Under the pieces are notes generated by a model that was not told where the DNA came from, did not search any database, and saw only the letters and a program-made list of their open reading frames with translations. Both the position numbers and the translations under genes were made by a program. Shown here one piece after another: positions 62,358-64,000 of a DNA stretch of 64,000 nucleotides. Within the stretch, counting starts at the first letter, position 1. Every line of letters starts with the position of its first letter. Location: assembly GCF_036370855.1 (NCBI RefSeq), contig NC_088102.1:35811835-35875834 (forward strand), read 5' to 3'. This DNA is from Dromaius novaehollandiae. Taxonomy: Eukaryota > Chordata > Aves > Casuariiformes > Dromaiidae.

Positions 62358-64000
62358 GTATGTTTTTTCTTTCTGTAATGTGATAAAGGAATGTGGCAGT
62401 TTGCAGGCCTATCAATATTAAGCAAAGAGAGAAATGTAATTCCAGAATTCCTTTTTTTCATTCCTTTTTGCAAGATGGTTATACCTGATGTTTTAAGAAA
62501 GGTAAATTTGCAGCATTCTGGTAAACATTGCAACAGCTTCTTTTTTATCTTGTTAAACAGTCAGCCATGCACCAGGAGAAAACAGTAGTTTTAGCTGAGA
62601 AAGAAGAGTGGAGGAAAAAGGCAGAGTTCAGAGGGTTTTTTTTCCTCTTTCTACAGAGCTGTTCTGTTCAAACAAGTTTCAGAAAGCAGGACTAACCTAG
62701 CCAGTTCCCATGAAAAAAAAAATACTTAATCTCTGGGCAGCTTGGTGTGTCCCTCTGCTTTTTCATAGCAGATTTTGATCAGTTCTAATCCTTCCTCCTG
62801 GTGGGTTAAAAATACCATTCACAGATCAGATGAAGATAAGAATGAGCGTTTTCCTTTGTGATCCTGATTGTCATAGCAAAGGAATTCCAGTCAGCATAAA
62901 ACTAAGTAGAAGTAGTTCTTCCTTTTGCTTAGTCAACAGAAAAACAGAAGGACCTGAGAACTCATCTAGTAGCTCTAAGGCAAGAGAAATCAGTGAGAGT
63001 ATACCCTGTAAAAATAAAGGAAATGAAAAAGATGTGCTTCAGGGTCACCTCACAAGTTGGTTTATACTCCATGGTAGGACCAGTGATACAATACTTAACA
63101 CATTTAGATTCACTGTTAGTTTTTTGTATTTATGTTAGAAACTTAGGCCCCCAAACTGACAAAAACCTTCATGAATGTTTTTGTGTGTGATATCTCTTGA
63201 GTTCAGTGGAACTACACACACCTGAAGTTGAAGATATGTGTATGTCTTGCTGGTATCAGTGCCTCAACTACAAGTTGCCAGGATTATGTTGTTCATAATC
63301 AACATCGTAGCTGTTACGCTGAGCATGCTAATGATTAAATAAAGCATAAATATTTTTGTTGTAAACCAGCATCTCTGGTTTATCAATGTGTTATAAATCA
63401 CAGAAGTTTCTGTGGAAGTGATATTCTTGCTGCAAAATAAAATTATTTGAATTGGCTACAGTAACAAATCAACATTGTGCTCCTTTCTTATGCATGATAA
63501 AAGCTGAAGCTTGTGAGAAATGATGAGTTTCATCATTCAGATGGTGACTAAGTCTGCTTTTATTAATCTTTTATTTACAGACTTTCTAAGTTTTTATGCC
63601 CCTATTTAGATGTCCTTTTAATATGTTTTGTTCCCAAAGTTACTGAAATTTCTTAATTACTGTAGGATCTCAGAGAATGTTTTTTCTTGAGAGGACCATA
63701 ATTGGAGTGCCTGGGAATGAGCTAACACTTGTCATACAGAAAATTTAAGAAAGCTGAAAACAACCACGGAAACCCTATTTGGATACCTCTTTGTTCTTCA
63801 GTTTGATGTTTTGTTTAACTTTGTCCAGTGCAATCTCCCATTTTGTACAATGAGCAATATCTACCAAACTCAAGGATATTCTTTGCTTGAAAGTGTTACT
63901 GCAGTATATTACGTATTTTGTCTGTTCCAGCTCAGTATCCAGCTCTGCTCAGTATCAGTAACTTCTAATCTAAGGCAAACTGGCATTATTCTAGAGTTGC
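62358..64000 (+). other. FAM98B: FAM98B intron 7 (5' part)
   Basis: Intron running off the window. It contains a Ser/Lys-rich open frame at 62830-63138, preceded by a possible acceptor and followed by AATAAA at 63338-63343; see the candidate alternative terminal exon. Confidence 0.75.
62830..63138 (+). CDS. Candidate alternative last exon of FAM98B (unconfirmed)
   Basis: 102-codon open frame starting just after ATCAG at 62825-62829. If that AG were used as acceptor, the frame would continue exon 7 in phase 0. The product is rich in Ser, Lys and Glu (KLSRSSSSFCLVNRK; SSSSSKAREISESIPCKNKG). A poly(A) signal AATAAA at 63338-63343 with a T/GT-rich stretch behind it would complete a terminal exon. 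Against it: the polypyrimidine tract before the AG is weak, an AG four bases earlier would give an immediate stop, and I know of no such exon in mammals. It may simply be a chance ORF. Confidence 0.15.
   Translation: MKIRMSVFLCDPDCHSKGIPVSIKLSRSSSSFCLVNRKTEGPENSSSSSKAREISESIPCKNKGNEKDVLQGHLTSWFILHGRTSDTILNTFRFTVSFLYLC

Overview
The window is vertebrate nuclear DNA, AT-rich with low gene density, and most likely avian. It carries two spliced protein-coding genes, both on the + strand: the 3' two-thirds of SPRED1 (coding exons at 8092-8260, 9552-9601, 18032-18190 and 23100-23759) and the 5' three-quarters of FAM98B (coding exons from 49203 to 62357). The same two genes lie next to each other in the same orientation on human 15q14. 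The bird call rests on three points: exon proteins very close to, but distinct from, the mammalian ones; a decayed CR1-type LINE 3' end at 28771-28908 with almost no other recognisable interspersed repeats; and a SPRED1-FAM98B gap of about 20 kb, shorter than I recall for mammals. Another sauropsid is not excluded.

Layout. 1-8091 is SPRED1 intron; the first coding exons lie upstream of the window. 8092-23759 holds the rest of the SPRED1 coding sequence: the C-terminal half of the EVH1 domain, two linker exons, and a large last exon with the KIT-binding region and the Cys-rich Sprouty domain. 23760 to about 28215 is a long SPRED1 3' UTR with a match to the miR-126 seed and six Pumilio-type octamers. 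About 28216-48500 is intergenic: a CR1 relic, simple repeats, a long near-perfect inverted repeat at 37639-37722, a small exon-like coiled-coil frame at 41986-42132, and several unexplained protein-like fragments. About 48470-49690 is a CpG island promoter with FAM98B exon 1. 49203-62357 holds seven FAM98B coding exons (298 codons, reading frame continuous across all junctions). The window ends in the following intron, before the Gly-rich C-terminal exon(s).

The two genes have unrelated jobs. SPRED1 is a membrane-associated adaptor that brings neurofibromin to Ras and damps Ras-Raf-ERK signalling. FAM98B is a subunit of the RTCB tRNA-splicing ligase complex. Their adjacency is conserved synteny, not an operon. 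I found no viral, CRISPR, tRNA or rRNA feature that I can support. The most notable points are the apparent absence of the SPRED1 exon equivalent to mammalian exon 6, the regulatory motifs in the SPRED1 3' UTR, the snap-back inverted repeat in the intergenic space, and a possible alternative terminal exon in FAM98B intron 7.
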